Assembly: GCF_003345295.1 (NCBI RefSeq)
Contig: NZ_CP031055.1
Span: 1,984,001 to 2,048,000 of the forward strand
DNA: 64,000 bases
Direction: 5' to 3'
Origin: Vibrio splendidus
GTDB taxonomy: Bacteria > Pseudomonadota > Gammaproteobacteria > Enterobacterales > Vibrionaceae
The notes below the pieces were generated by a model. It saw only the letters and a list, made by a program, of their open reading frames with translations, had not been told where the DNA came from and did no database searches. Within the stretch, counting starts at the first letter, position 1. Each line of letters begins with the position of its first letter. Of the stretch, positions 30,817-39,270 are shown piece after piece. The translations under genes and the position numbers were made by a program.

Positions 30817-31530
30817 TCAATCACCAGCGAACATGTAACCTTCACCGTGAACCGTTACAAAAATTTGTGGATTCTTAGGGTCAAACTCCATCTTCGCACG
30901 CATACGACGGATTAACACGTCGATAGTTCGATCGTTTGGAGCATCCACTCGGTGGCTGATCATATTCAGAATGCGTTCACGACTTAATACCTGGTTAGGG
31001 TAAGAAGAAAGCGCTACCAACAGTTCATATTCAGCTTTAGTCAGTTTTACCGGCTCGCCGTTTTTGCTTAGCGCACGACGAGGGATATCAAACGTCCACT
31101 CACCAAAACGAACCACAGATTCGTCTTCAGTCTCTTCAACCTTACCTGCTGCTGTTTTACGAGCGGCAGAAATGCGCCAAAGTAGGTTTTTAACTCGAAC
31201 CAATAACTCGCGAAGTTCGAAGGGTTTAGTAACGTAATCGTCAGCGCCCATTTCAAGGCCAACGATTTTGTCGATGCTATCCGTGCGTCCAGTAACTAAA
31301 ATAATTCCAATGTCTGATTGACTGCGTAATTCGCGAGTTAGCATCAATCCATCTTCGCCTGGTAAGTTGATGTCCAGCATAATGAGGTCAACGTTATTAT
31401 CTTCTAACACGTTTCTCATTTGAGCGCCGCTTTCTGCTTCGCTTACTGTGTAACCTTCGTTCTGGAAGTATCCGACCAGTTTACTGCGGGTTACCACATC
31501 ATCTTCTACGACTAATACGTGATAGCTCAT
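30817..31530 (-). CDS. torR: TorR-type OmpR/PhoB-family response regulator
   Basis: 237 residues: a receiver domain with phospho-acceptor Asp53 in LIMLDINLPGEDG and conserved T/K in VTGRTDS and DYVTKPF, then an OmpR-type winged helix (LTKAEYELLVALSSYPNQVL; DRTIDVLIRRMRAKM). Close sequence agreement with E. coli TorR (GLMLTRELR, IIVTGR-like block, ELRELLVRVKNLLWRI) separates it from ArcA. TorR controls trimethylamine N-oxide respiration. Divergence from torD supports the name, though torCA and torS are not in this window. Confidence 0.88.
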   Translation of the reverse strand: MSYHVLVVEDDVVTRSKLVGYFQNEGYTVSEAESGAQMRNVLEDNNVDLIMLDINLPGEDGLMLTRELRSQSDIGIILVTGRTDSIDKIVGLEMGADDYVTKPFELRELLVRVKNLLWRISAARKTAAGKVEETEDESVVRFGEWTFDIPRRALSKNGEPVKLTKAEYELLVALSSYPNQVLSRERILNMISHRVDAPNDRTIDVLIRRMRAKMEFDPKNPQIFVTVHGEGYMFAGD

Positions 31531-31569
31531 CTACACCACTTTTCTTATTTAATAGTTTCAGTGACTATT

Positions 31570-31579
31570 CTATTCATAA
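31570..31579 (+). promoter_or_regulatory. Possible TorR decamer (tor box half-site)
   Basis: CTATTCATAA matches 8 of 10 positions of the E. coli tor box CTGTTCATAT, in the torR-torD divergent gap. A single degenerate copy is weak evidence. Confidence 0.25.
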
Positions 31580-31814
31580 CTCGTAACAATTCTAGTGGTA
31601 CACAAGATAAAAGCCAGAAACATGGATCTTTTTTGATACAAGACAATCTTAAACCTTGCTATTTATCGTCCATCGCAATTCAATATAGGCATTACTACTA
31701 ACGAGTAACTTTGCGTTTCGCAAATAACCTTGTTATTCAGCCTTGGTGTGCTTTGCACAAGTAACTTCAAGATGCATATAAGTAACACCACAAGACTAAA
31801 TCAGGATCTAAGAA

Positions 31815-32462
31815 ATGAAAGATACGAAAGCGTTCAACGAGCAAAGAGCAGAAATATACTGGTGGCTATCAAGCTTATTCGCTAAAGAGCTCACTCAAGA
31901 AGAACTCGATCACTACCACTCTGTTGAAATTCGTTCTTTCCTAACTGGTTTAGGCGAAAATGAAACACTAAAACCGGCGATCGATAGCCTAGTGGATGCG
32001 CTAAACCGCCTACAAACGCGTGAGGATGCTCAACTAGAATTGTCTGCTGACTTCTGTGACTTATTCTTAAAAACAGATAAGCATGGCGCACTTCCTTACG
32101 CTTCTATGTATATCGGTGAGACTGGCCTTTTGAATGATAAGCCAGCAAAAGATATGGAAGAGATCATGGCCAAGCACAACTTAGTGGTGAACCAAGACCT
32201 AAAAGAACCAGCTGACCACATCGCTATCGAACTCGACTTCCTTGGCAACTTGATCATCCGTTCTAATGAAACGGAGCTTGAAGAAGAGCTAGAAAAATCC
32301 TTCGCTGTTCAACAGCAATTTATCGAGCAACAACTTCTTACTTGGGTACCAAAGTTCAACGTTAAATGTCATGACGTTGACGAATTCGGTTTCTACGCAT
32401 CAGTCTCATCTCTGCTACTTGCATTCTGCAAATTGGACACCCAATACCTTGCTGGTGAATAA
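31815..32462 (+). CDS. torD: TorD, chaperone for the molybdoenzyme TorA
   Basis: All-helical cytoplasmic chaperone of the TorD/DmsD family, 215 residues, that assists cofactor insertion into TMAO reductase and its Tat export. Visible family features are the N-terminal [16 protein letters not shown], the central [24 protein letters not shown], and [15 protein letters not shown]. An AGGA Shine-Dalgarno sequence precedes the ATG. It lies divergent from torR and apart from any torA. Confidence 0.92.
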   Translation: MKDTKAFNEQRAEIYWWLSSLFAKELTQEELDHYHSVEIRSFLTGLGENETLKPAIDSLVDALNRLQTREDAQLELSADFCDLFLKTDKHGALPYASMYIGETGLLNDKPAKDMEEIMAKHNLVVNQDLKEPADHIAIELDFLGNLIIRSNETELEEELEKSFAVQQQFIEQQLLTWVPKFNVKCHDVDEFGFYASVSSLLLAFCKLDTQYLAGE

Positions 32463-32504
32463 GCTGATTGGATGACTCGTTAAATAAATTCAGAAGAATG
32501 TGAC

Positions 32505-32534
32505 AATTCACCCGGATTTCCGGGTGAATTTTAT
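32505..32534 (+). terminator. Terminator of torD
   Basis: Perfect 11-bp stem AATTCACCCGG / CCGGGTGAATT with a 4-base loop, followed by TTATT. Confidence 0.85.
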
Positions 32535-32567
32535 TGCGAGTAATTTCTAGTCAGTCTAAAATTGTGA

Positions 32568-32583
32568 CCGCAAACGATAAAAT
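32568..32583 (+). promoter_or_regulatory. Possible PurR operator (half-site) upstream of purR
   Basis: CCGCAAACGATAAAAT contains the left half CGCAAACG of the PUR box (consensus ACGCAAACGTTTTCNT); the right half is poor. It lies about 200 bp before purR, and autoregulation is known for E. coli purR. Confidence 0.35.
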
Positions 32584-32595
32584 ATGAAACATTCA

Positions 32596-32662
32596 CGAAA
32601 TGCTATGCTTATTATAGTTTTGAGCATTTCGGTGTTAAGACAAGCCGCTCAATAGCGGTTTT
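32596..32662 (+). ncRNA. Putative purR leader attenuator or small RNA
   Basis: A perfect 9-bp stem CGAAATGCT (32596-32604) / AGCATTTCG (32623-32631) is followed by a terminator hairpin CCGCT / AGCGG (32644-32656) and TTTTTTG. There is no gene here. A transcript from a promoter near 32560-32590 would end about 115 bp before purR. It is either a small RNA or a leader terminator. Confidence 0.4.
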
Positions 32663-32778
32663 TTGTTTTTTAGCACTTTAGTACCCAAAGAGCCCTACAA
32701 ATTTAAGCTCTTAGTTAGGTAGCTTAACGGCTACTTCATTCCGTACTTTGGGAAAGTAGCTTCTAATAGGATAAAACC

Positions 32779-33783
32779 ATGGCCACTATAAAAGATGTCG
32801 CTCGCTTAGCAGGCGTATCAACAACAACCGTTTCTCACGTAATCAACAAAACTCGCTTTGTTGCAGAAGCGACGCAAGAAAAAGTAAATAAAGCCGTAGA
32901 CGAACTGAACTATGCACCAAGTGCCGTTGCTCGTAGTTTGAAGTGCAATACAACCCGCACTATCGGCATGCTAGTTACTCAATCAACTAACCTATTCTTC
33001 TCTGAAGTTATCGATGGTGTTGAAAGCTACTGCTACCGTCAAGGTTACACTTTGATTCTGTGTAATACGGGCGGTATCTATGAGAAGCAACGTGACTACA
33101 TTCGAATGCTTGCAGAGAAACGTGTAGATGGCATCTTAGTTATGTGTTCTGACCTAACTGAAGAACTGAGAGGCATGTTAGACCGTCACGCTGACATTCC
33201 TAAAGTGATTATGGATTGGGGCCCTGAGAGTTCTCAAGCAGATAAGATCATCGACAACTCTGAAGAAGGTGGTTACCTAGCGACCAAATACCTCATTGAG
33301 CACGGTCACTCCAAGATTGCTTGTTTAAGTGGCCACTTAGACAAAGCGGCATGTGTTGAACGCATCGCGGGTTACAAACGCGCACTCAACGAAGCTAAGA
33401 TTGCTACCGATGATAACATGATCATTGAAGGTAACTTCGAGTGTGATACTGCGGTTCTTGCTGCAGAGAAAATCATTAAGATGGTAGATCGCCCAACGGC
33501 AGTATTCTGTTTTAACGACACGATGGCACTCGGCCTAATGAGCAGACTGCAAGAGAAAGGAATCCGTATCCCTGAAGATATTTCAGTGATCGGCTATGAC
33601 AACATCGAGTTGGCTGAATACTTCTCTCCGCCGTTAACAACGGTTCACCAACCCAAACGTCGTGTTGGTAAGAACGCTTTCGAAATTTTGTTAGAACGCA
33701 TTAAAGATAAAGACCATGAAAAGCGTGTGTTCGAAATGCATCCTGAAATTGTTGAGCGAAGCACAGTTAAAACGTTAAATTAA
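32779..33783 (+). CDS. purR: PurR, LacI-family purine repressor
   Basis: Repressor of purine nucleotide synthesis with hypoxanthine/guanine as corepressor. It has 334 residues. The N-terminal helix-turn-helix is [20 protein letters not shown] with hinge helix [12 protein letters not shown]; the periplasmic-binding-protein-like core includes [16 protein letters not shown] [13 protein letters not shown] and [14 protein letters not shown]. The sequence follows E. coli PurR closely. Next to tfoY, as in V. cholerae. Confidence 0.95.
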   Translation: MATIKDVARLAGVSTTTVSHVINKTRFVAEATQEKVNKAVDELNYAPSAVARSLKCNTTRTIGMLVTQSTNLFFSEVIDGVESYCYRQGYTLILCNTGGIYEKQRDYIRMLAEKRVDGILVMCSDLTEELRGMLDRHADIPKVIMDWGPESSQADKIIDNSEEGGYLATKYLIEHGHSKIACLSGHLDKAACVERIAGYKRALNEAKIATDDNMIIEGNFECDTAVLAAEKIIKMVDRPTAVFCFNDTMALGLMSRLQEKGIRIPEDISVIGYDNIELAEYFSPPLTTVHQPKRRVGKNAFEILLERIKDKDHEKRVFEMHPEIVERSTVKTLN

Positions 33784-33808
33784 TTGATAAATTCAGTTTA
33801 ATATAATT

Positions 33809-33836
33809 AAGCGCACCTTTAGGTGCGCTTTTTTTA
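33809..33836 (+). terminator. Terminator of purR
   Basis: AGCGCACC / GGTGCGCT stem with a TTTA loop, followed by TTTTTTT. Confidence 0.92.
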
Positions 33837-33954
33837 TCAACAACATGAATGAACCTGGTATCATACTGGAAAGATCATTAATTGAAGCAATGTCACATTT
33901 TGAAATAACAAGTGTGAGCCTCATTCAACAAAAACTTTATTCTATTCAATCAGT

Positions 33955-34041
33955 CACGCACAGGGCAAATCACTTGAAAGAGTGAGACGCAAAGCTTCCG
34001 GCCTAAACCACTCGTTGGTATGGTAGCGGGGTTACCGATGG
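33955..34041 (+). ncRNA. c-di-GMP-I (GEMM) riboswitch, Vc2 type, upstream of tfoY
   Basis: The aptamer carries the diagnostic segments CACGCACAGGGCAAA, a GAAA-capped P2 arm (CACTTGAAAGAGTG), GACGCAAAGC, CCGGCCTAAACCA, and the P3 arm ending GGTAGCGGGGTTACCGATGG. This is the GEMM fold with the c-di-GMP contact segments intact. It is the counterpart of the V. cholerae Vc2 riboswitch upstream of VC1722 (tfoY) and lies about 125 bp before the start codon. Confidence 0.97.
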
Positions 34042-34109
34042 CAAAATGCAGTAACTACTAATAATTTAGTAATTTACGGCTAATTGACAATTTAATTGCA
34101 ACATTTTGC
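34041..34109 (+). promoter_or_regulatory. Probable expression platform of the tfoY riboswitch
   Basis: GCAAAATG (34041-34048) at the aptamer's 3' edge is perfectly complementary to CATTTTGC (34102-34109). It starts at the final P1 strand of the aptamer, so it could compete with P1. The switching mechanism is inferred; no T-run terminator follows. Confidence 0.4.
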
Positions 34110-34166
34110 TAATCTCTCGGACCTGCTTATTTGGTGGCGTAGTTCAAATACACCGAGATAAATAAC

Positions 34167-34757
34167 ATGGATAAACCGATACTAAAGGATTCAATGAAAT
34201 TATTTGAATCCCTAGGAAAAATAAAATCACGCTCGATGTTTGGTGGCTTCGGTCTTTTTGCTGATGACACTATGTTTGCTCTGGTTGTAAATGACCAGCT
34301 GCACATACGAGCAGACAAATGCACAACGAAACAGTTCGAACAACAAGGGTTTCAACCGTACGTCTACAAAAAACGTGGTTTCCCTGTCGTTACTAAATAT
34401 TTCGCTTTACCCGAAGGCCTGTGGCAAGACCAAGAGAAAATCTTGCAGCTTGCAACGACGTCTCTGGGTTTTGCTAAAGAAGAAAAAGCTGAGCAATCTT
34501 CAGCTAAGCCTACTCGACTCAAAGATCTGCCCAACCTTCGACTCGCCACTGAGCGTATGTTGAAAAAAGCAGGGATCGATTCCGTAGAACGTTTATATGA
34601 ATCTGGCTCTGTAAACGCATTTAACGCCATCAAAGAATCACATGCGTCTTCTGTCAGTATTGAACTACTTTGGGCGCTAGAAGGCGCGATCAATGGCACA
34701 CATTGGTCTGTTATACCGCAGCAGCGTCGTGAAGAGCTTATCAATCGCGTCAATTAA
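34167..34757 (+). CDS. tfoY: TfoY, TfoX/Sxy-family regulator under c-di-GMP control
   Basis: 196 residues: the N-terminal TfoX domain ([30 protein letters not shown]) and the C-terminal TfoX domain ([20 protein letters not shown]). It is the paralogue of the competence regulator TfoX. In V. cholerae, TfoY promotes motility and type VI secretion. Assignment as TfoY rather than TfoX rests on the upstream GEMM riboswitch and the purR neighbour. Alternative ATG codons exist at 34194, but the first fits the family. Terminator at 34788. Confidence 0.92.
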   Translation: MDKPILKDSMKLFESLGKIKSRSMFGGFGLFADDTMFALVVNDQLHIRADKCTTKQFEQQGFQPYVYKKRGFPVVTKYFALPEGLWQDQEKILQLATTSLGFAKEEKAEQSSAKPTRLKDLPNLRLATERMLKKAGIDSVERLYESGSVNAFNAIKESHASSVSIELLWALEGAINGTHWSVIPQQRREELINRVN

Positions 34758-34787
34758 CATTGTCAGTACAAAACTGTATACATAACT

Positions 34788-34812
34788 AAGCCGCATTTAC
34801 TGCGGTTTTTTT
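34788..34812 (+). terminator. Terminator of tfoY
   Basis: CCGCA / TGCGG stem with a 5-base loop, followed by TTTTTTT. Confidence 0.88.
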
Positions 34813-34824
34813 ATATAGACAAGT

Positions 34825-34852
34825 CTAGCTCTCTACAGACCTAGAGAGCTAG
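34825..34852. repeat. Perfect 10-bp inverted repeat after the DUF3316 gene
   Basis: CTAGCTCTCT / AGAGAGCTAG with an 8-base loop, immediately after the DUF3316 stop. There is no clear T-run, so it is a weak terminator or a 3'-end stabiliser. Confidence 0.45.
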
Positions 34853-34863
34853 CGTAACGAACA

Positions 34864-35223
34864 TTATAAAGACGGACGGTAATTGTATCTGTAATCAACT
34901 TTAACCATAGGAACAAAGCTTATAGTACCCGAAGAATCCAAGAACTCTTTTACTTCAACGGAGCCATTCCTTAGTTCAAACGACTTGACGTCTACTTTGT
35001 CATTGGATTGGAGAAGAACTTGACTCAATTCGAAAGACTTTTTGTCACTTAAGTCACTCCACATCTTTTTGCCATCTGCATAAGCTTGACTTTGTGTAGA
35101 TACGATTTCCCCTTTAATCATCTTGGATTCAACAGCTGTGCTGTTGTAAAAGCCGGCTCCTGACGCCTGAAAGGAGATAAGACTTGCAGTAGCAATAGCA
35201 GCAATCAACGATAAATTTTTCAT
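34864..35223 (-). CDS. DUF3316 exported protein
   Basis: 119-residue exported protein of the Vibrio-restricted DUF3316 family. The signal peptide is MKNLSLIAAIATASLISFQA with cleavage near SGA/GF. The mature part, containing SQAYADGKKMWSDLSD and ending MVKVDYRYNYRPSL, is predicted to be beta-rich. No function is known and no catalytic motif is visible. It is a single-gene transcription unit convergent with tfoY. Confidence 0.8.
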   Translation of the reverse strand: MKNLSLIAAIATASLISFQASGAGFYNSTAVESKMIKGEIVSTQSQAYADGKKMWSDLSDKKSFELSQVLLQSNDKVDVKSFELRNGSVEVKEFLDSSGTISFVPMVKVDYRYNYRPSL

Positions 35224-35541
35224 AGCTAACTCCTTAGTTTTCTGCTTGAATCATTATCTTAACAATCGATACTCCTAGATTGTTAAGTATACAGAACGTA
35301 CCAAGACCAAATGTATTTCAAATTTTTATCACTTTTTGTACTCTTTAAATTTCTGCAATAGAATTTGTTCAAACAAAACAATCTCCTACCCTCGAAAGAA
35401 AAATACATCTGATTCTGTACGCTTTATGACGAAGTAGTAAATAAGCAAACTGACAGTTTTTCATATCTGCTGAAAGTTAATCTATGCTTTGCCTGTCTAT
35501 CTATACTAATGGTATACATTGAAAATTTAGAGGAAGTATCA
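35224..35541. other. Divergent intergenic region, DUF3316 / VTT-domain gene
   Basis: About 318 bp of AT-rich DNA containing both promoters. I see no confident operator and no gene. Confidence 0.5.
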
Positions 35542-36222
35542 ATGAGTAAGAAAATGATATTGGGTATTGTGTTGGTCGTAACCATCGTCTTGTTAGGCGT
35601 CAATTTCGGCCAATACTTAACGCTTGAAAATGCTAAGGCCCAACAAGCTGTCTTAAATGACTACATTGACAGCAACTTTATTGCGGCTGCCGCTATCTAT
35701 TTTGTCGCGTATATAATGATTACTGCTTTCTCCATTCCTGGTGCCGCTGTTGTGACCCTATTAGGAGCCGCGCTATTTGGCTTCTGGAACAGCTTGCTGC
35801 TGGTATCTTTCGCGAGTGCGATCGGTGCGACGTTAGCCTTCTTAAGTAGCCGTTATCTGTTACGTGACTGGATTCAAACCAAGTTTGGTGACAAATTAGC
35901 AACGATTAACAAGGGCGTTGAAAAAGACGGAGCATTTTACTTATTTTCTCTGCGTCTGATTCCTGTATTCCCATTTTTCCTTATCAACCTGTTGATGGGT
36001 CTAACACCTATGTCTGTGAGTCGCTATTACATTACAAGTCAAATAGGGATGTTACCGGGTACTGCTGTTTTCTTGAATGCTGGTACTCAACTCGCGGAAA
36101 TTGATTCACTTTCGGGTATCGTGTCCCCTTCAGTACTATTGTCATTTGCCTTACTGGGTGTATTCCCAATCATTGCTAAATGGTTGATGAATAAATTTCG
36201 CTCAGCACCTGTGGCTGAATAA
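35542..36222 (+). CDS. TVP38/TMEM64-family (VTT domain) membrane protein
   Basis: Inner-membrane protein of 226 residues with the VTT/SNARE-associated (DedA-like) domain. The start at 35542 (MSKKMILGIVLVVTIVLLGV) has an AGAGGAAG Shine-Dalgarno sequence; an ATG 33 bases upstream does not. Core motifs are FSIPGAAVVTLLGAALFGFW, GATLAFLSSRYLLRDW and LRLIPVFPFFLINLLMGLT with re-entrant-loop prolines. DedA-superfamily members have been linked to lipid-carrier transport and membrane homeostasis, but this one's substrate is unknown. It is followed 53 bp later by a DUF2007 gene. Confidence 0.87.
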   Translation: MSKKMILGIVLVVTIVLLGVNFGQYLTLENAKAQQAVLNDYIDSNFIAAAAIYFVAYIMITAFSIPGAAVVTLLGAALFGFWNSLLLVSFASAIGATLAFLSSRYLLRDWIQTKFGDKLATINKGVEKDGAFYLFSLRLIPVFPFFLINLLMGLTPMSVSRYYITSQIGMLPGTAVFLNAGTQLAEIDSLSGIVSPSVLLSFALLGVFPIIAKWLMNKFRSAPVAE

Positions 36223-36275
36223 CGTATACTTATAATAGCTAAATAACGCATATAGCCAGATAAGGTTCTATCTCA

Positions 36276-36593
36276 ATGAAAATCTTCAGTGCATCGAATC
36301 CGACAGAAGCCCACATTATCTGTGGATTACTAGAAAGTGTGAATATTGCGTGTGAAGTTCGTGGTGAAGGGTTATTCGGTTTGAAAGGGGAAATCCCATT
36401 TACCGAAGAAACTGACCCTTACGTATGGTTATATGAGCCAGAATTGGCGAGCAAAGCCCGGGCAGTTGTTAATGACTACCAGAAACAGCAAGATTCGATC
36501 ATTTATGAAGAGTGGCGTTGCGGAGAATGTCATGAAGTCAACGAAGCACAATTCGGTTCTTGTTGGCAGTGCGGTGCTGCTTCACCTGAATAG
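36276..36593 (+). CDS. DUF2007 protein with a C-terminal zinc ribbon
   Basis: 105 residues. The N-terminal part (MKIFSASNPTEAHIICGLLE) is the DUF2007 'putative signal transducing' domain, a small ferredoxin-like fold. The C-terminus WRCGECHEVNEAQFGSCWQCGAA has two CxxC pairs, predicting a zinc ribbon. It follows the VTT-domain gene and probably shares its transcript, ended by the terminator at 36663. Function unknown. Confidence 0.8.
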   Translation: MKIFSASNPTEAHIICGLLESVNIACEVRGEGLFGLKGEIPFTEETDPYVWLYEPELASKARAVVNDYQKQQDSIIYEEWRCGECHEVNEAQFGSCWQCGAASPE

Positions 36594-36662
36594 CAGGTTT
36601 TGAAAGGTAAAGTGGCTCCAACGGCCTTATATAACAACTCGGTCAGATACCTCCTCCAAATA

Positions 36663-36695
36663 AAAACGGGAAGCTAAAATTAGCTTCCCGTTTTT
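36663..36695. terminator. Bidirectional terminator
   Basis: CGGGAAGCTA / TAGCTTCCCG stem with an AAAT loop, flanked by A-run and T-run. It serves the DUF2007 gene and the convergent hydrolase gene. Confidence 0.92.
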
Positions 36696-36732
36696 GTTTC
36701 AATTCTATTCGAGCATCTGTTCTGCTAAAGAA

Positions 36733-37530
36733 TCACTGAATTTGCTTTTGAATAAAAGCGATAGATCGTTGATTGAATTCTTCAGGGTTTTCTACGTTGC
36801 ACACATGCCCACAGTTGGCAATTTCTACCAACTCACTCGACTTATGCGCTTCTACCATTTCTTTTACTGGCTTGATAAACATGTAGTCGCGCTCGCCCAT
36901 CAAATACAAAGTTGGAATCGGCAACTCTCGGTCTTTGAAGTACTTCATCAATGGGTTCACATCAGCCGTAAGGATAAACCAGCGTTTAAACTCTTTTTGG
37001 CACAGCTTTTTGGCTTCGCGGATAAACAGGTGACGTGATTCTTTTTGGCTTTTTTGTGGCATCACAACGTAAGCGAAAAGGCTGTATAACCACATGTAAG
37101 GAATGATGTGCTTGCTGAGGTTACCCAGCTTGATTAAGACTTGAGAGCGAGTGTTGAGTTTGGTCACGGCACCACCCAGTACCATTGAACGTACTCGGCC
37201 AGCCGCTAGCTCTGCGACATTACGGACAATAATCGTGCCCAAAGACATGCCTACAAAGTGTGCAGAACGGATTTTCAGATGGTCTAACACCTTAAGAATA
37301 TCGAGCGTTACCGCTTTGAACGTATAACGATTCGAAATCAGCTCTTTGAGGATGTTGTCTGATTTACCATGCCCTCTCAAATCAATGAGAAGCAAGTTGA
37401 AGTGCTGTTTATACGCTTTGATCTGCTTAAACCAAATGGAGGAACTGCCTCCTGCGCCATGCACAAATACAACCCACTCATCGCTCGTAGGGTGAGTAAA
37501 TGTTTTATGAAATAGTAAACTCTCAGACAT
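36733..37530 (-). CDS. Alpha/beta-fold hydrolase
   Basis: 265 residues from the ATG at 37530 (MSESLLFHKTF); an in-frame ATG at 37599 would add 23 residues of uncertain reality. Hydrolase features: oxyanion region VVFVHGAGGSSSIW, DLRGHGKSD, nucleophile elbow HFVGMSLGT (Ser), acid LMGERDYMF (Asp) and catalytic His in NCGHVCNVENPEEF. The triad is complete, so it is probably an active esterase or lyase; the substrate cannot be inferred. It lies next to glgA as a separate unit. Confidence 0.85.
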   Translation of the reverse strand: MSESLLFHKTFTHPTSDEWVVFVHGAGGSSSIWFKQIKAYKQHFNLLLIDLRGHGKSDNILKELISNRYTFKAVTLDILKVLDHLKIRSAHFVGMSLGTIIVRNVAELAAGRVRSMVLGGAVTKLNTRSQVLIKLGNLSKHIIPYMWLYSLFAYVVMPQKSQKESRHLFIREAKKLCQKEFKRWFILTADVNPLMKYFKDRELPIPTLYLMGERDYMFIKPVKEMVEAHKSSELVEIANCGHVCNVENPEEFNQRSIAFIQKQIQ

Positions 37531-37729
37531 ACCTATCGCTTTAATTATTGGAATGGTGCTCTGCCTCATCACAAGGCGATGGCTAAGGATATCACGCAAT
37601 CAAGAAATTTAAGTGATAATAGTGTCAAACCTAACATTAGTCATGTGAATACCCACCCCACCTTTTCTACCTGACTAAAATGAGTTTGCAAGTTTTCTCT
37701 TCCTAAACGTGATGTGATCTGACCAGAAA

Positions 37730-37759
37730 ACAAAAAGGCACTCTACTATCAGAGCGCCT
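37730..37759 (-). terminator. Terminator of glgCA
   Basis: AGGCGCTCT / AGAGTGCCT stem (one G-T pair) on the minus strand, followed by TTTTTG. Confidence 0.8.
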
Positions 37760-37815
37760 TCTACTATTAAGTTCAGTTGTTATACATCAGCTTATTTTAC
37801 AGCTAATTCAGCACG

Positions 37816-39270
37816 TTAAAATGCAGAATGGTACATCGTAAGATATTCTTTTGCCGCATCTTCCCAGCTAAAATCTTGTTGCATCGCGTAAAGTTGAACA
37901 CGCTTAATTTCAGCGGGGTTTTGTGCATAAAGTAGTAATGAACGATGCAATACTGCCAGTAACGCTTGCGGTGTTGGCTCTTCAAAAGCAAAGCCGGTCG
38001 CTATCTCGGGATCCTGATCGTAATCATTCACACTGTCTTTTAAACCGCCCACAGAGCGAACAATCGGTAACGTACCGTAAGCCATGCTGTAGATTTGGTT
38101 TAAGCCACAAGGTTCGAACTCCGAAGGCATCAAGAAGAAATCAGAACCCGCTTCAACTAAGTGCGCAAGCTCATTATTATACGCTTCTACAAACGAGAAC
38201 TTATCTGAGTGAAGTGCCGACAGCTCTTTCAGCTGACTCGCTAAAACTGGATCACCAGTACCGACAATCACGATCTGAAGATCGTTTTTCAAAAACTGTT
38301 CGATGATAGGCAGTAAGTAATGAACACCTTTCTGATTAGTCAAACGACAAACCATGCCATAAACCGCACAATCGGTGACGTGGAGGCCAACATCTTGCTG
38401 CAGTTTTTGCTTACAAGCTGACTTCCCACGAACCATGCTGTGCTTTGTCGCTTTAAATTTACGAGGGAGGAAAGCGTCCGTTTCCGGGTTCCAAGCTCCG
38501 TAATCACAACCATTCAAAATGCCAAAAAGATCCGCGGATCTGTACTGGAATTCTGCTGCCATACCATGACTGCCTAATTCCGTTTTCAACTCCTCGGCAT
38601 ACGTTGGACTGACTGCGTTCACCTTATCAGCACACATCACGCCGGCTCTCAGCATTGTGACATGCGTGTCACTCACTGAAGCTTCAGGCACATTGTAGCT
38701 ATGCATTTCTGGTAGAAATTGCAGTTCATCGTATGCGAACACACCTTTGAAAACTGCGTTGTGAATTGAGATAACACTGCGCGTATTTTCAAAGAAATCA
38801 TGTTGTTGATAACGTGATTTAAGCAAAAAAGGGACAAAGCCTGTATGCCAGTCATTTGCATGAATGATATCAGGTTGGAAGCCAAGCTTAGGAAGCATAT
38901 CAAGGCAGGCTGCACTGAAGAACGAGAAACGCTCTCCGTTATCTGCGTAAGCTTGATTATTTTCTGCGTACATTTCTGGACGGTCGAAATATTTGGCACA
39001 TTCGATACCAAAAACTTGAACACCTTCTACACTCAGTTTTTTGACTTGGTAAGCGGTATGAGGCCAATGATCGAGCTCGGTCGATAAAATGACTTCGGCT
39101 GCATCAATGTTTGGAATGTTTCTATACGCGGGGATAGTCACTCGAACGTCCTGTTCGAGTGTTTGTAACGCTTTCGGCAGTGCCTTGGCTACATCAGCCA
39201 AGCCACCACTTTTAATCAAGCCTTCAACTTCAGACGCTACAAAAAGTACCGAGAGAGTTTTAGTAACCAA
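37816..39270 (-). CDS. glgA: Glycogen synthase (ADP-glucose)
   Basis: GT5-family glycogen synthase of 484 residues that elongates alpha-1,4-glucan from ADP-glucose. The ADP-glucose-binding KSGGLADV motif is GLIKSGGLADVAKALP near the N-terminus, and the C-terminal block is FFLMPSEFEPCGLNQIYSMAYGT. The start is a TTG at 39270 with GGAG six bases upstream, inside the last 11 bases of glgC, so the pair is translationally coupled. Confidence 0.96.
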   Translation of the reverse strand: MVTKTLSVLFVASEVEGLIKSGGLADVAKALPKALQTLEQDVRVTIPAYRNIPNIDAAEVILSTELDHWPHTAYQVKKLSVEGVQVFGIECAKYFDRPEMYAENNQAYADNGERFSFFSAACLDMLPKLGFQPDIIHANDWHTGFVPFLLKSRYQQHDFFENTRSVISIHNAVFKGVFAYDELQFLPEMHSYNVPEASVSDTHVTMLRAGVMCADKVNAVSPTYAEELKTELGSHGMAAEFQYRSADLFGILNGCDYGAWNPETDAFLPRKFKATKHSMVRGKSACKQKLQQDVGLHVTDCAVYGMVCRLTNQKGVHYLLPIIEQFLKNDLQIVIVGTGDPVLASQLKELSALHSDKFSFVEAYNNELAHLVEAGSDFFLMPSEFEPCGLNQIYSMAYGTLPIVRSVGGLKDSVNDYDQDPEIATGFAFEEPTPQALLAVLHRSLLLYAQNPAEIKRVQLYAMQQDFSWEDAAKEYLTMYHSAF

